The translations under genes were made by a program, and so were the position numbers. Below, one piece after another: positions 35,869-43,580 of a stretch of DNA of 64,000 nt (within the stretch, counting starts at the first letter, position 1; each line of letters starts with the position of its first letter). The notes beneath the pieces are model-generated. The model made no database searches. It saw only the letters and a program-made list of their open reading frames with translations, and was not told the DNA's origin. This DNA comes from Flagellimonas lutaonensis (GTDB lineage Bacteria > Bacteroidota > Bacteroidia > Flavobacteriales > Flavobacteriaceae), in contig NZ_CP011071.1 of NCBI RefSeq assembly GCF_000963865.1, positions 1,244,501-1,308,500 of the forward strand. Direction: 5' to 3'.

Positions 35869-36612
35869 ATGAAAAAACCGATTGCACTTCTGGCGCTCCT
35901 TATGGCTTTCTTTGGTTGCGAAGAGACACACAAACTTACATTTGAACCCGTAGCGATTGAAAGTCCACGTTGTGCCGAATGTCCATCGGTTACGATCGAG
36001 ATTCCCGAGGCATTGGACAACAGCGCTGTGGCCAAGGCGATAAACACCGCTTTGCGGGAAGAAATCATTTACCCCCTAAAATTCGACGAGGGCAAAGATG
36101 TGGCCACCATTGAAGAGGCAGTGGCCTCTTTTACCGAAGGCTTTCACCAAATACAACAAAAGTTTGGCGGGGAATCTGCCCCTTGGGAAGCGAAAATTCA
36201 AGGACGGGTAGTTTATGAAGACGAGCATATCATTACCCTATCACTGAACGCATACACTTTTACCGGGGGTGCCCACGGATACGGCTCGACCATATTTTTG
36301 AATTTTGACAAGGCCAAGGGCATTGAACTAATCCCATACCAATTTTTCAATGATGTGGAAGAATTCGAAGAATTCGCCGAGGCCAAGTTTCGGGAGCAAG
36401 AAAAGATACCCCGAGAAGGCAACATCAACCAGACCGGGTTCATGTTCGAAAAGAACCGTTTTCGATTGGCCGAGAACATTGCCTATACCGAAGAGGGGCT
36501 GCAGATCGTCTACAACCAATACGAAATAGCCTCATACGCCGATGGCCCCATTGTACTTACCATTCCCTTTGATGAGGCCAATACTTTTTTAAAGTATAAG
36601 GTGAAGTCGTAA
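35869..36612 (+). CDS. DUF3298 / PdaC-RsiV-like lipoprotein
   Basis: 247 residues beginning MKKPIALLALLMAFFGC, a clear lipobox at Cys17. The middle has a DUF4163-like strand set (VTIEIPEALDNSAVAKAIN) and the C-terminal DUF3298 domain shows LNAYTFTGGAHGYGSTIFLN and LIPYQFFNDVEEF. These domains occur in anti-sigma factor RsiV and peptidoglycan deacetylase PdaC; RsiV binds lysozyme. There is no membrane helix or sigma partner here, so only an envelope location and possible glycan-related role are inferred. Own promoter, monocistronic. Confidence 0.87.
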   Translation: MKKPIALLALLMAFFGCEETHKLTFEPVAIESPRCAECPSVTIEIPEALDNSAVAKAINTALREEIIYPLKFDEGKDVATIEEAVASFTEGFHQIQQKFGGESAPWEAKIQGRVVYEDEHIITLSLNAYTFTGGAHGYGSTIFLNFDKAKGIELIPYQFFNDVEEFEEFAEAKFREQEKIPREGNINQTGFMFEKNRFRLAENIAYTEEGLQIVYNQYEIASYADGPIVLTIPFDEANTFLKYKVKS

Positions 36613-36690
36613 TACGTGGTTTGATCGCATTTATCGGCATCGTTTTAACGGAATTGAGTTTCTTTGCAAGAGGAAACCAAAAACGTGAAA

Positions 36691-37044
36691 ATGAAAAAAA
36701 TATACCACCTAGAGACCTGCAAAACCTGCCAGAAAATCTTGAAGGAACTTGAACCTTTGGATGGTGTCGAACTCCGCGAAATCAAATCAAAGGGCATCAC
36801 GCAAGAAGAACTGGAAGAGATGCGGGCCCGCACAGACAGCTATGAATCGCTTTTCAGCAGAAGGGCCATGCTCTTTAGACAGCGAGGGCTAAACGACAAG
36901 CAGCTGTCTGAGAACGATTACCGTGATTTGATATTGGAGCACTATACCTTTTTAAAGCGACCTGTGGTCGTGGTGAATGACCAAATTTTTATCGGCAATG
37001 CCAAAAAGGCCGTAGAAGGTGCCAAAGCCGCCCTGCATTCATGA
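36691..37044 (+). CDS. ArsC/Spx-family thioredoxin-like protein
   Basis: 117 residues. The thioredoxin-like N-terminus reads MKKIYHLETCKTCQKIL, with a CxxC. The C-terminal half has LKRPVVVVNDQIFIGN, the cis-Pro segment of the ArsC fold. Members reduce arsenate or act as redox regulators (Spx). The internal helical insertion is typical of the flavobacterial ArsC-like protein. It shares a 4-base ATGA overlap with the EamA transporter gene, so the two are translationally coupled. I reject a nine-codon longer TTG start. Confidence 0.86.
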   Translation: MKKIYHLETCKTCQKILKELEPLDGVELREIKSKGITQEELEEMRARTDSYESLFSRRAMLFRQRGLNDKQLSENDYRDLILEHYTFLKRPVVVVNDQIFIGNAKKAVEGAKAALHS

Positions 37045-37934
37045 GCAAACGCACGTTGGCCTTTATGGCCGCCATTGGGGCCACCCTCATCTATGGCCTG
37101 AACCATACCATTGCCAAGGGGGTCATGCCCACATATGTTAAACCTTTTGGTTTCATTTTTTTACGGGTGGTGGGGGCCACCATTCTTTTTTGGGGCATCT
37201 CTTTTTTTGGTCCCAAAGAGAATATCGAGAAGAAAGATTGGGGTCGCCTGTTGGTCTGTGCCCTTTTGGGAATGTCTATCAACATGCTGTCATTTTTTAA
37301 GGGATTAGAGCTATCGACCCCGATCAACAGCTCGGTGCTCATCACCATCAGCCCGATCATTGTGGTATTGCTCTCTTTTTTCTTTTTAAGGGAACGGATC
37401 ACCTTCAACAAGGGTTTCGGAATTTTCTTGGGGTTTGTGGGGGCCTTGGTGCTTATTTTGTTCGGGGCCGAGATACGCCAAGACGCCCCGAACATTCCAT
37501 TGGGCAATACGCTCTTTCTTATAAATGCGACTGCCTACGGGGCCTATCTTATCATTGCAAAGAAATTGGTTGAGAAATACCATCCGTTCACGTTGATGAA
37601 ATGGTTGTTCTTGATGGCCGTGGCCATCAATTTCCCCATCACGTTTTCAGAGTTTCTCGAAATCGAATGGACGACAATGCCTCTTTGGGTGTATGGCGTC
37701 ATTGCTTTTGTGATTATTGGCACCACCTTTATGACCTACCTCTTCAACATTTTTGCCATGACCGAACTAAAGGCCAGTACCATTGGGGCCTTTATCTACG
37801 TTCAGCCCGTATTCGGTATTTTCTTTGCGATGGCCACGGGCAAGGATCAATTGACCCTGGTCAAGGTTTTAGCTGGATCACTGGTGTTGCTGGGGGTTTA
37901 TTTGGCAAGTAAAAGGCTTAAACCAAGTCCTTAG
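37041..37934 (+). CDS. EamA/DMT-family transporter
   Basis: A 297-residue inner-membrane protein with ten predicted helices and two tandem EamA repeats (about residues 8-137 and 150-290), for example IYGLNHTIAKGVMPTY and INATAYGAYLIIAKKLVE. Drug/metabolite family members export amino acids or metabolites; the substrate is unknown. Translation is coupled to the ArsC/Spx-like gene (ATGA overlap). The last 17 bases overlap the convergent thioesterase gene. Confidence 0.92.
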   Translation: MSKRTLAFMAAIGATLIYGLNHTIAKGVMPTYVKPFGFIFLRVVGATILFWGISFFGPKENIEKKDWGRLLVCALLGMSINMLSFFKGLELSTPINSSVLITISPIIVVLLSFFFLRERITFNKGFGIFLGFVGALVLILFGAEIRQDAPNIPLGNTLFLINATAYGAYLIIAKKLVEKYHPFTLMKWLFLMAVAINFPITFSEFLEIEWTTMPLWVYGVIAFVIIGTTFMTYLFNIFAMTELKASTIGAFIYVQPVFGIFFAMATGKDQLTLVKVLAGSLVLLGVYLASKRLKPSP

Positions 37935-38394
37935 GCACTTTTGCAAATTTTCGGGTATCCTCCTTGGTAAGGATTTTGAAGTCGTCTGCCTGTTCCATTT
38001 GGTCAAAGGCATCCAAAAAAACCTGTGGCAGAGCGGTCAGTTTTCGCTCTTTTAGGTTGATCCAAGCGCCCATCATCTCACAATGGGCAAAGTTCTTGCC
38101 ATCGGCATCATAAAAATTATGGTGGAACTCGAAGAACATGCCGTCTTTGCTCATGCCCTTAAATTCCAAAGAAACCCGTACCGGTTTGCCCGGAAAGGCT
38201 TCCTTGAAATAGTAGACATGCTCATAAAAGACCACGGGGCCAATATTATGTGCCGCCATGCTTTTTTGGTTGAAGCCCAATCGGCCCAAATAAGCCATTC
38301 GCGTATGGGCCATAAAGTTTATGTAAGCGGTGTTCGCCAGGTGCCGGTTGGCATCAAGGTCGCTCCATCGAATTTCAAATTCCTTAAAAAACAT
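37918..38394 (-). CDS. Hotdog-fold acyl-CoA thioesterase
   Basis: 158 residues of the 4-hydroxybenzoyl-CoA thioesterase type. The N-terminal motif RWSDLDANRHLANTAYINFM carries the catalytic Asp and the conserved helix, with FEGH-like strands following (VFYEHVYYFKEAFPGK). It hydrolyses an acyl-CoA or acyl-ACP thioester; the exact acyl group is unknown. Monocistronic on the minus strand and convergent with the EamA gene, overlapping it by 17 bases. It is not obviously linked to its neighbours. Confidence 0.9.
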   Translation of the reverse strand: MFFKEFEIRWSDLDANRHLANTAYINFMAHTRMAYLGRLGFNQKSMAAHNIGPVVFYEHVYYFKEAFPGKPVRVSLEFKGMSKDGMFFEFHHNFYDADGKNFAHCEMMGAWINLKERKLTALPQVFLDAFDQMEQADDFKILTKEDTRKFAKVPKDLV

Positions 38395-38518
38395 AATTAC
38401 TGTGCTTTTTTAAAAATAACCAAGGCCTTTTTTACTTCTCCTTGGAGAGAGGTCGATGCCGCAAATAGCGGTATCGGGTGTGGGTAAAACAATGGAGCAC
38501 TATAGCTCAATTATTTTG

Positions 38519-38558
38519 TTATGCATGCATAATAATTTGTAAAAATAGCATAGTTTTG
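38519..38558 (+). promoter_or_regulatory. Palindrome and -7 element before the nitronate monooxygenase gene
   Basis: TTATGCATGCATAA (38519-38532) is a perfect 14-base palindrome, followed 18 bases later by TAGTTTTG (38551-38558), a TAnnTTTG -7 element. No -33 TTG is seen; the palindrome occupies that position, which fits an activator site. Confidence 0.45.
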
Positions 38559-38602
38559 AAAAAGCACAGCACAGCTGAACAAAAATTTCAAAACAACACG
38601 AA

Positions 38603-39580
38603 ATGAGCCAAAAAGCACCTTTTATTAACGACCTTTCACTCCCTGCCATTGCCGCGCCCATGTTTTTGATATCGGGGCCCAAACTGGTCATTGAGTGCTG
38701 CAAGAATGGTATCGTAGGTACCTTTCCGGCGTTGAACCAACGTACTAGTGAAGGGTTTGAGGAATGGCTCGTCGAAATTAAAACAGAGCTCAAACAATTT
38801 GAGGAAGAAACCGGCAAGAAACCAGCACCATTTGGGGTGAATTTGATCGTGCACCAGACCAATCCGAGATTGGAAGCCGACCTGAGGTTATGTGTCAAGC
38901 ACCAAGTTCCGTTGATCGTTACCTCTTTGGGGGCGGTTCGCCAAGTGGTCGATGCCGTGCACAGTTATGGCGGGCTTGTATTTCATGACATCATCAAAAA
39001 AAGGCATGCCGAAAAAGCGTCCGAAGCGGGTGTCGATGGACTGATACTGGTTTCAGCCGGGGCCGGTGGCCATGCAGGCACCATCAACCCCATGACCTTG
39101 GTCGCCGAGGTGAAACAATTCTTTGACAAGACCATTATTCTTTCGGGCTGTATCAGTACAGGCCGTGATATTGCCTCGGCCATGCAGATGGGTGCAGACC
39201 TGGCCTACATGGGCACCCGGTTCATCAATGCCGAGGAGAGCAGGGCCCCATCAGCATATAAGCAGATGATCATTGAGGCAGGTGCCAGCGATGTTATCTA
39301 CACCGCCGCAATTTCTGGGGTACACGCCAATTTTTTGGCGGCCAGTCTAAAAGCTGCCGGAATCACCGAAGAAGACCTTAAAAAAGACCGGAAAATTGAT
39401 TTCGGCAAAGAACTCGATACCGAGGCCAAGGCCTGGAAGACCATTTGGTCGGCCGGGCAAGGCGTGGCCACCATACAGAACACCCTGCCCGTCAAAGATC
39501 TGGTGGCACAACTCAAAAAAGAATTCAAAACCGCAGTGGAAGAACAGTGTGCGTTGCTCAAGCGTTTTCCGAAAGACTGA
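38603..39580 (+). CDS. Nitronate monooxygenase (2-nitropropane dioxygenase family)
   Basis: A 325-residue FMN-dependent TIM-barrel enzyme: PAIAAPMFLISGPKLVIECC at the start, VDGLILVSAGAGGHAGTINP with the catalytic-region His, and SGCISTGRDIASAMQMGADL at the phosphate loop, then AYMGTRFINAEES. Family members oxidise alkyl nitronates such as propionate-3-nitronate, a toxic metabolite. It is cytoplasmic. It lies 53 bases before the bestrophin gene and could share its promoter. Confidence 0.93.
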   Translation: MSQKAPFINDLSLPAIAAPMFLISGPKLVIECCKNGIVGTFPALNQRTSEGFEEWLVEIKTELKQFEEETGKKPAPFGVNLIVHQTNPRLEADLRLCVKHQVPLIVTSLGAVRQVVDAVHSYGGLVFHDIIKKRHAEKASEAGVDGLILVSAGAGGHAGTINPMTLVAEVKQFFDKTIILSGCISTGRDIASAMQMGADLAYMGTRFINAEESRAPSAYKQMIIEAGASDVIYTAAISGVHANFLAASLKAAGITEEDLKKDRKIDFGKELDTEAKAWKTIWSAGQGVATIQNTLPVKDLVAQLKKEFKTAVEEQCALLKRFPKD

Positions 39581-39632
39581 GTGGTATGCTGATTCTTTGT
39601 ACATTGGTGAAACCAAAATTTAGCAGGCCGCC

Positions 39633-40634
39633 ATGTACATCAAAAGAAACATCAGCTGGGGCATCATTATGCGCTATGCATGGAAAAACTTGATTTTTTT
39701 CACTTTCTATGCCTCCCTTATTTTTAGCCTTTATTATTATTTGGATTGGACGCACATCGATATTCCGTTCCAGCCACTATCGGTCATTGGCATCGCCGTT
39801 GCTTTCTACATCGGTTTCAAGAACAGCCAGAGCTACGACCTTTTTTGGGAAGCCCGAAAAATTTGGGGCGGCATTGTAAACTATTCCAGAACCTGGGCCA
39901 ACAACGTGCTCTGTTTTGTGCAGAACGACCGAAACGCCCAAATACAATTGATACACCGTCATATAGCATGGATCAACGCCCTGCGCATTCAACTGAGACA
40001 GCCCAATTCGTTTTCCATAAAGGAGAATGCGGCCGTTGAACGCCTCTTTGAAAAGCATGGCCAGCGCAACCCTGTTTGCAGCGGTATGGAGCTTTTGCTC
40101 GATCCAGCAGAGGTCGATGACCTTGAAAACCGAAAGAACGTGGCCACACACTTAGTAAAGAACCAAGGCCTACAGCTCAAAAAATTGTTGGATAAAGAAA
40201 AAATTACCGAATTCGACAAACAGGTCATGCACCACTGCCTCGAAGAGTTCTATAACCTTCAGGGAAAATGCGAACGCATCAAAAACACCCCTTTTCCTAG
40301 GCAGTATGCCTATTTCAGCACCGTGTTCACATGGATTTTTGTGCTGTTGTTGCCATTTGGGCTATTGAACGTGTTCGGGAACAAATTGGGCGAGGTTACG
40401 ATAGGCAGCAATTGGTGGTACATCGTTCTTATGATTTTCTTTTCGGTTCTTATTTCTTGGATATTCACCACCATGGAAAAAGTCGGCAGCAATAGTGAAG
40501 ATCCTTTTGAGGGTCGTATCAACGATGTGCCCATGACAGCCCTTTGCCGCACCATTGAAATTGATTTGCGCGACATACTCGATGAACAGAGCCTACCAGA
40601 GAAAACCAAACCCCTGCACAACATTTTGTACTGA
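39633..40634 (+). CDS. Bestrophin-family channel
   Basis: A 333-residue bestrophin-like membrane protein: NLIFFTFYASLIFSLYYYLD as helix 1, IGFKNSQSYDLFWEARKIWG as the conserved pore-neck stretch, then helices near VFTWIFVLLLPFGLLNVF and IVLMIFFSVLISWIFTTM. The C-terminal NDVPMTALCRTIEIDLRDIL is typical. Bacterial bestrophins form pentameric ion channels for Cl- or cations. The stop codon shares one base with the following start (TGATG), so the two genes are coupled. Confidence 0.92.
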   Translation: MYIKRNISWGIIMRYAWKNLIFFTFYASLIFSLYYYLDWTHIDIPFQPLSVIGIAVAFYIGFKNSQSYDLFWEARKIWGGIVNYSRTWANNVLCFVQNDRNAQIQLIHRHIAWINALRIQLRQPNSFSIKENAAVERLFEKHGQRNPVCSGMELLLDPAEVDDLENRKNVATHLVKNQGLQLKKLLDKEKITEFDKQVMHHCLEEFYNLQGKCERIKNTPFPRQYAYFSTVFTWIFVLLLPFGLLNVFGNKLGEVTIGSNWWYIVLMIFFSVLISWIFTTMEKVGSNSEDPFEGRINDVPMTALCRTIEIDLRDILDEQSLPEKTKPLHNILY

Positions 40635-41593
40635 TGCCACTGGTCCCTGCCGATTACCGCCCACCGTTTTTGTTCAGAAATGGACATTTTTCCACCATTT
40701 ACCATGGTCTTTTCAGAAAGGTCAATGGCCTAGTGCAACGCCGTGAACGACTGGAATTGCCCGATGGGGATTTTTTGGATTTGGATTGGAGCGAAAGTGC
40801 CGTCCCAACCCAAAAAGCGGTCGTTTTGCTGCACGGTTTGGAAGGCGACGCCCAACGCCCCTACATCACCGGAAGCGCCAAATACCTGAACCAGTATGGT
40901 TTCGATGCCTGTGCTGTCAATTTTCGGGGATGCAGTGGCGAACCCAACCGAAAATATAGGTCGTACCATTCCGGTGCCACCGAAGACTTGGTGACCATTG
41001 TGCACCATCTATTGAACCAAAAGCCATATTCAGAGATCTTTTTAATGGGCTATAGCCTTGGCGGCAACGTGGCATTGAAATATCTGGGTGAGGGCAACCC
41101 GGTGCCGAAGCAAATCAAAGGGGCTGTCACCGTTTCAGTACCCTGCGACCTGCATGATGCCTGTATTGAGCTATTGAAGCCCAAGAACATATTGTATGCC
41201 AGAAGGTTCAAAAAACATCTTATTGCCAAGTTGAAAGAAAAGCATCGAATGTTTCCAGAAAAGATATCAAAGGAGCAAATCAAGTCCATTGTAACCCTGA
41301 AAGATTTCGATGATGTCTATACAGGCCCTGCCCATGGTTTTAAATGCGCTCTGGATTATTACCGAAAATGCAGCTCAAAACAATTTTTGGTGCCTATTCA
41401 AATACCCAGCCTCATCATCAATGCAAAGAACGACTCTTTCTTAGGGCACGATTGCTATCCTTTCAGGGAGGCCGAGAAAAACCCTAACCTGCACCTTGAG
41501 ATTCCTGATTTTGGGGGCCATGTGGGTTTTTGGGGGGCGCAAAATGTCACCTATGCCGAACGACGGGCGGTTGCGTTTTTTTCATCCATATGA
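40634..41593 (+). CDS. YheT-type alpha/beta hydrolase
   Basis: A 319-residue alpha/beta-hydrolase of the YheT/ABHD1-3 family. The nucleophile elbow is GYSLGGN (Ser in MGYSLGGNV), the oxyanion loop is LLHGLEGDA, and the C-terminal His lies in GGHVGFWG. An Asp in NAKNDSFLG completes the triad. ABHD1-3 relatives are lipases or esterases acting on lipid esters; no signal peptide is present. Translation is linked to the bestrophin gene by the TGATG overlap. Confidence 0.92.
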   Translation: MPLVPADYRPPFLFRNGHFSTIYHGLFRKVNGLVQRRERLELPDGDFLDLDWSESAVPTQKAVVLLHGLEGDAQRPYITGSAKYLNQYGFDACAVNFRGCSGEPNRKYRSYHSGATEDLVTIVHHLLNQKPYSEIFLMGYSLGGNVALKYLGEGNPVPKQIKGAVTVSVPCDLHDACIELLKPKNILYARRFKKHLIAKLKEKHRMFPEKISKEQIKSIVTLKDFDDVYTGPAHGFKCALDYYRKCSSKQFLVPIQIPSLIINAKNDSFLGHDCYPFREAEKNPNLHLEIPDFGGHVGFWGAQNVTYAERRAVAFFSSI

Positions 41594-41708
41594 GAATTCA
41601 TTTGGTACTTGGTGTTATAGCGATCTGTTTTGGCCTAAAAAGATTGCCCCACTGCATTCGTCATGATGGCAGCTTTTATTTATATTAGTGGTTCTAATCG
41701 ATTGAACA

Positions 41709-42191
41709 ATGAAAAAACTGATTCTATTTATTGCATTGGGAACCTTTATCGCCAGTTGTGGTGGTAAAAAGGAGGAAAAAAAGGATGATGGTTTTCAAGT
41801 AAACCGTGCCAAAAAAGAAACCAAAAAAGAAGAGGCCAGTGAGGGCATACCCGTAGATTTGGACAATAAGGGTGTCGGGCCCATAAAAAATGTTGATTTC
41901 GACGATGAAATCAATGAAGAAATGGCTGCCCGCGGTGAAGAAAAGTTCAATACCATTTGCACCGCCTGCCATATGGTAGATCAGCGTATGATCGGCCCGG
42001 CAATGAAAGGGATATATGAGCGAAGAAGCCCTGAATGGGTAATGAACATGATCTTGAACCCTGATGGCATGCTCAAAGAAGACCCCATTGCCAAGGCCCT
42101 GTTGAAAGAGTATAACAATGCCATTATGCTCAACCAAAACCTGACAGAGGAAGAGGCGCGTGATATCGCAGAATATCTGCGGACACTATAA
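41709..42191 (+). CDS. Cytochrome c lipoprotein
   Basis: 160 residues. A signal segment ending FIASC gives lipid attachment at about Cys17, followed by a Lys/Glu-rich linker of about 35 residues. The heme site is CTACH (CxxCH) at about residue 87. Met residues such as in RMIGPAMKG are candidates for the distal ligand. It is a single-heme, class-I-like periplasmic cytochrome tethered to a membrane. Its partner oxidase is not in the window. A hairpin after the stop (42215-42253) ends the transcript. Confidence 0.9.
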   Translation: MKKLILFIALGTFIASCGGKKEEKKDDGFQVNRAKKETKKEEASEGIPVDLDNKGVGPIKNVDFDDEINEEMAARGEEKFNTICTACHMVDQRMIGPAMKGIYERRSPEWVMNMILNPDGMLKEDPIAKALLKEYNNAIMLNQNLTEEEARDIAEYLRTL

Positions 42192-42214
42192 AATTTTATC
42201 ACCAATTATGGAAT

Positions 42215-42253
42215 ATGCCGCTTCCGCTCCTCAGTTTGGATAGCGGCATTTTT
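42215..42253 (+). terminator. Terminator of the cytochrome c gene
   Basis: ATGCCGCT (42215-42222) pairs with AGCGGCAT (42242-42249), followed by TTTTTG. It lies 24 bases after the stop codon. Confidence 0.75.
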
Positions 42254-42277
42254 GTAATACTTGAAAAACAACGCTCT

Positions 42278-42985
42278 ATGAAAAAATACCTTCTGCCCTT
42301 CGCAATCATTTTTTCGATAAGTCTTCAAGCACAATCATTGATAGGCGCTTGGGAGGCCTCCACAGTCAAAGGCGGCAAACAGCTAAGAAATGTTGTCATC
42401 TTTGCCGATGGCTATCAGGCGGCCACGAATTACGATGCTGAAACGGGTGCTTTTGTCAGCACCAACGGCGGCACTTGGCAGTTAGATGGAAATACCTTGA
42501 CCGAAACGGTCGAATTTGACACCAAAAATCCTGAAAGGGTGGGCAGCACATCTTCTTTCGAGATAACCGTGGACAACGATGAATTGCGTATCAACGATAT
42601 GGACATGGTCTGGAAACGAATCGATGACGGCACCCCCGGCGAATTGGCAGGCGCATGGCTCATATCGGGCCGAAAACGCAATGGGGAAATACAAAAAAGA
42701 AACACCGGCCGCCCCAGAAAGACCATGAAAATATTGTCGGGCACCCGCTTTCAATGGATTGCCTACAATACCGAAACCAAAGAATTTATGGGCTCAGGCG
42801 GGGGAACCTATACGACCAAAGAAGGAAAGTACACCGAAAACATCGAGTTCTTCTCGCGTGACGATTCGCGCGTGGGGGCCAGCCTACAATTCGATTATGA
42901 GCTAAAAGATGGCGATTGGCACCATTCAGGGCTTAGCAGTAAGGGCCAACCCATTTATGAAATTTGGAGCATCCGTAAAAAGTAG
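42278..42985 (+). CDS. Secreted two-repeat beta protein
   Basis: 235 residues starting MKKYLLPFAIIFSISLQAQ (signal peptide). The mature protein is two copies of one unit: about residues 24-120 (LIGAWEASTVKGG, then GGTWQLDGNTLTETVEF, then ERVGSTSSFE) and 125-235 (LAGAWLISGRKRN, then GGTYTTKEGKYTENIEFF, then SRVGASLQFD). Each looks like a small beta-barrel, lipocalin-like, but I do not recognise the family. I start at the hydrophobic signal, not at a longer upstream frame that crosses the terminator. It sits 7 bases before the DinB-like gene. Confidence 0.83.
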   Translation: MKKYLLPFAIIFSISLQAQSLIGAWEASTVKGGKQLRNVVIFADGYQAATNYDAETGAFVSTNGGTWQLDGNTLTETVEFDTKNPERVGSTSSFEITVDNDELRINDMDMVWKRIDDGTPGELAGAWLISGRKRNGEIQKRNTGRPRKTMKILSGTRFQWIAYNTETKEFMGSGGGTYTTKEGKYTENIEFFSRDDSRVGASLQFDYELKDGDWHHSGLSSKGQPIYEIWSIRKK

Positions 42986-42992
42986 TCGTTGC

Positions 42993-43577
42993 ATGAAAAA
43001 AGTAGTATCAGCAGCTTTTTTTATTTTCACCTGTTTTACCATGAGCGCACAAGAACTCCCTTACAGGCAAATTCCCGACTATCCTTCAGAATACACAAGT
43101 GGCAATATCGTTTCGCGTATGGTTGACGGGCTGGGGTATCGCTATTATTGGGCTACCGAAGGATTAAGGCAGCAAGACCTCGATTACAGACCCTCTGAAG
43201 AGGGCCGTACCGTTTTGGAAACCCTTCAGCACATTTATGGCATGTCAGAAATGATTTTGAATACACCGAGTGCCACACCCAATGTTCGTCCAAAAGATTT
43301 CAGCGGCTATTCGTTTGAAGCGCTGCGCAAAATGACACTTGAAAATCTTCAGAAGGCCAGCGCCCTATACACCACAATGGCTTCAAACGATTTTGAATCG
43401 GCGAAGGTCATCTTTCTAAGGGGCGAAAAGCAATTCGACTTTCCGTTTTGGAACCTTTTGAACGGTATGCTATCCGATTGTGTTTACCATACCGGTCAAA
43501 TTGTTCTCATGCGAAGGGCCAACGGTAATCCGCAGAACCCGAATGTGAACGTATTTTTGGGAAAGACCCGTGAGTGA
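42993..43577 (+). CDS. DinB-like damage-inducible metalloprotein
   Basis: 194 residues with an N-terminal signal-like stretch (KKVVSAAFFIFTCFTMSAQ). A four-helix DinB/YfiT fold follows, with His of the metal site in TLQHIYGMSEM and YHTGQIVLMRR. DinB-fold proteins are often thiol-dependent transferases or simple metal enzymes. It is unusual in being exported. It lies 7 bases after the two-repeat secreted protein, suggesting an operon of two envelope proteins. Confidence 0.83.
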   Translation: MKKVVSAAFFIFTCFTMSAQELPYRQIPDYPSEYTSGNIVSRMVDGLGYRYYWATEGLRQQDLDYRPSEEGRTVLETLQHIYGMSEMILNTPSATPNVRPKDFSGYSFEALRKMTLENLQKASALYTTMASNDFESAKVIFLRGEKQFDFPFWNLLNGMLSDCVYHTGQIVLMRRANGNPQNPNVNVFLGKTRE

Positions 43578-43580
43578 ACA

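Noticed and set aside
782-38394. Convergent gene overlaps at 782-798, 23427-23460 and 37918-37934
   Set aside because: Overlaps of 17-34 bases are routine in compact bacterial genomes and do not by themselves show antisense control.
41590-41688. A 32-residue frame sharing ATGA with the YheT-type gene
   Set aside because: The coupling geometry is suggestive but the peptide shows no convincing helix or motif and runs toward the cytochrome c promoter region; chance is likelier.
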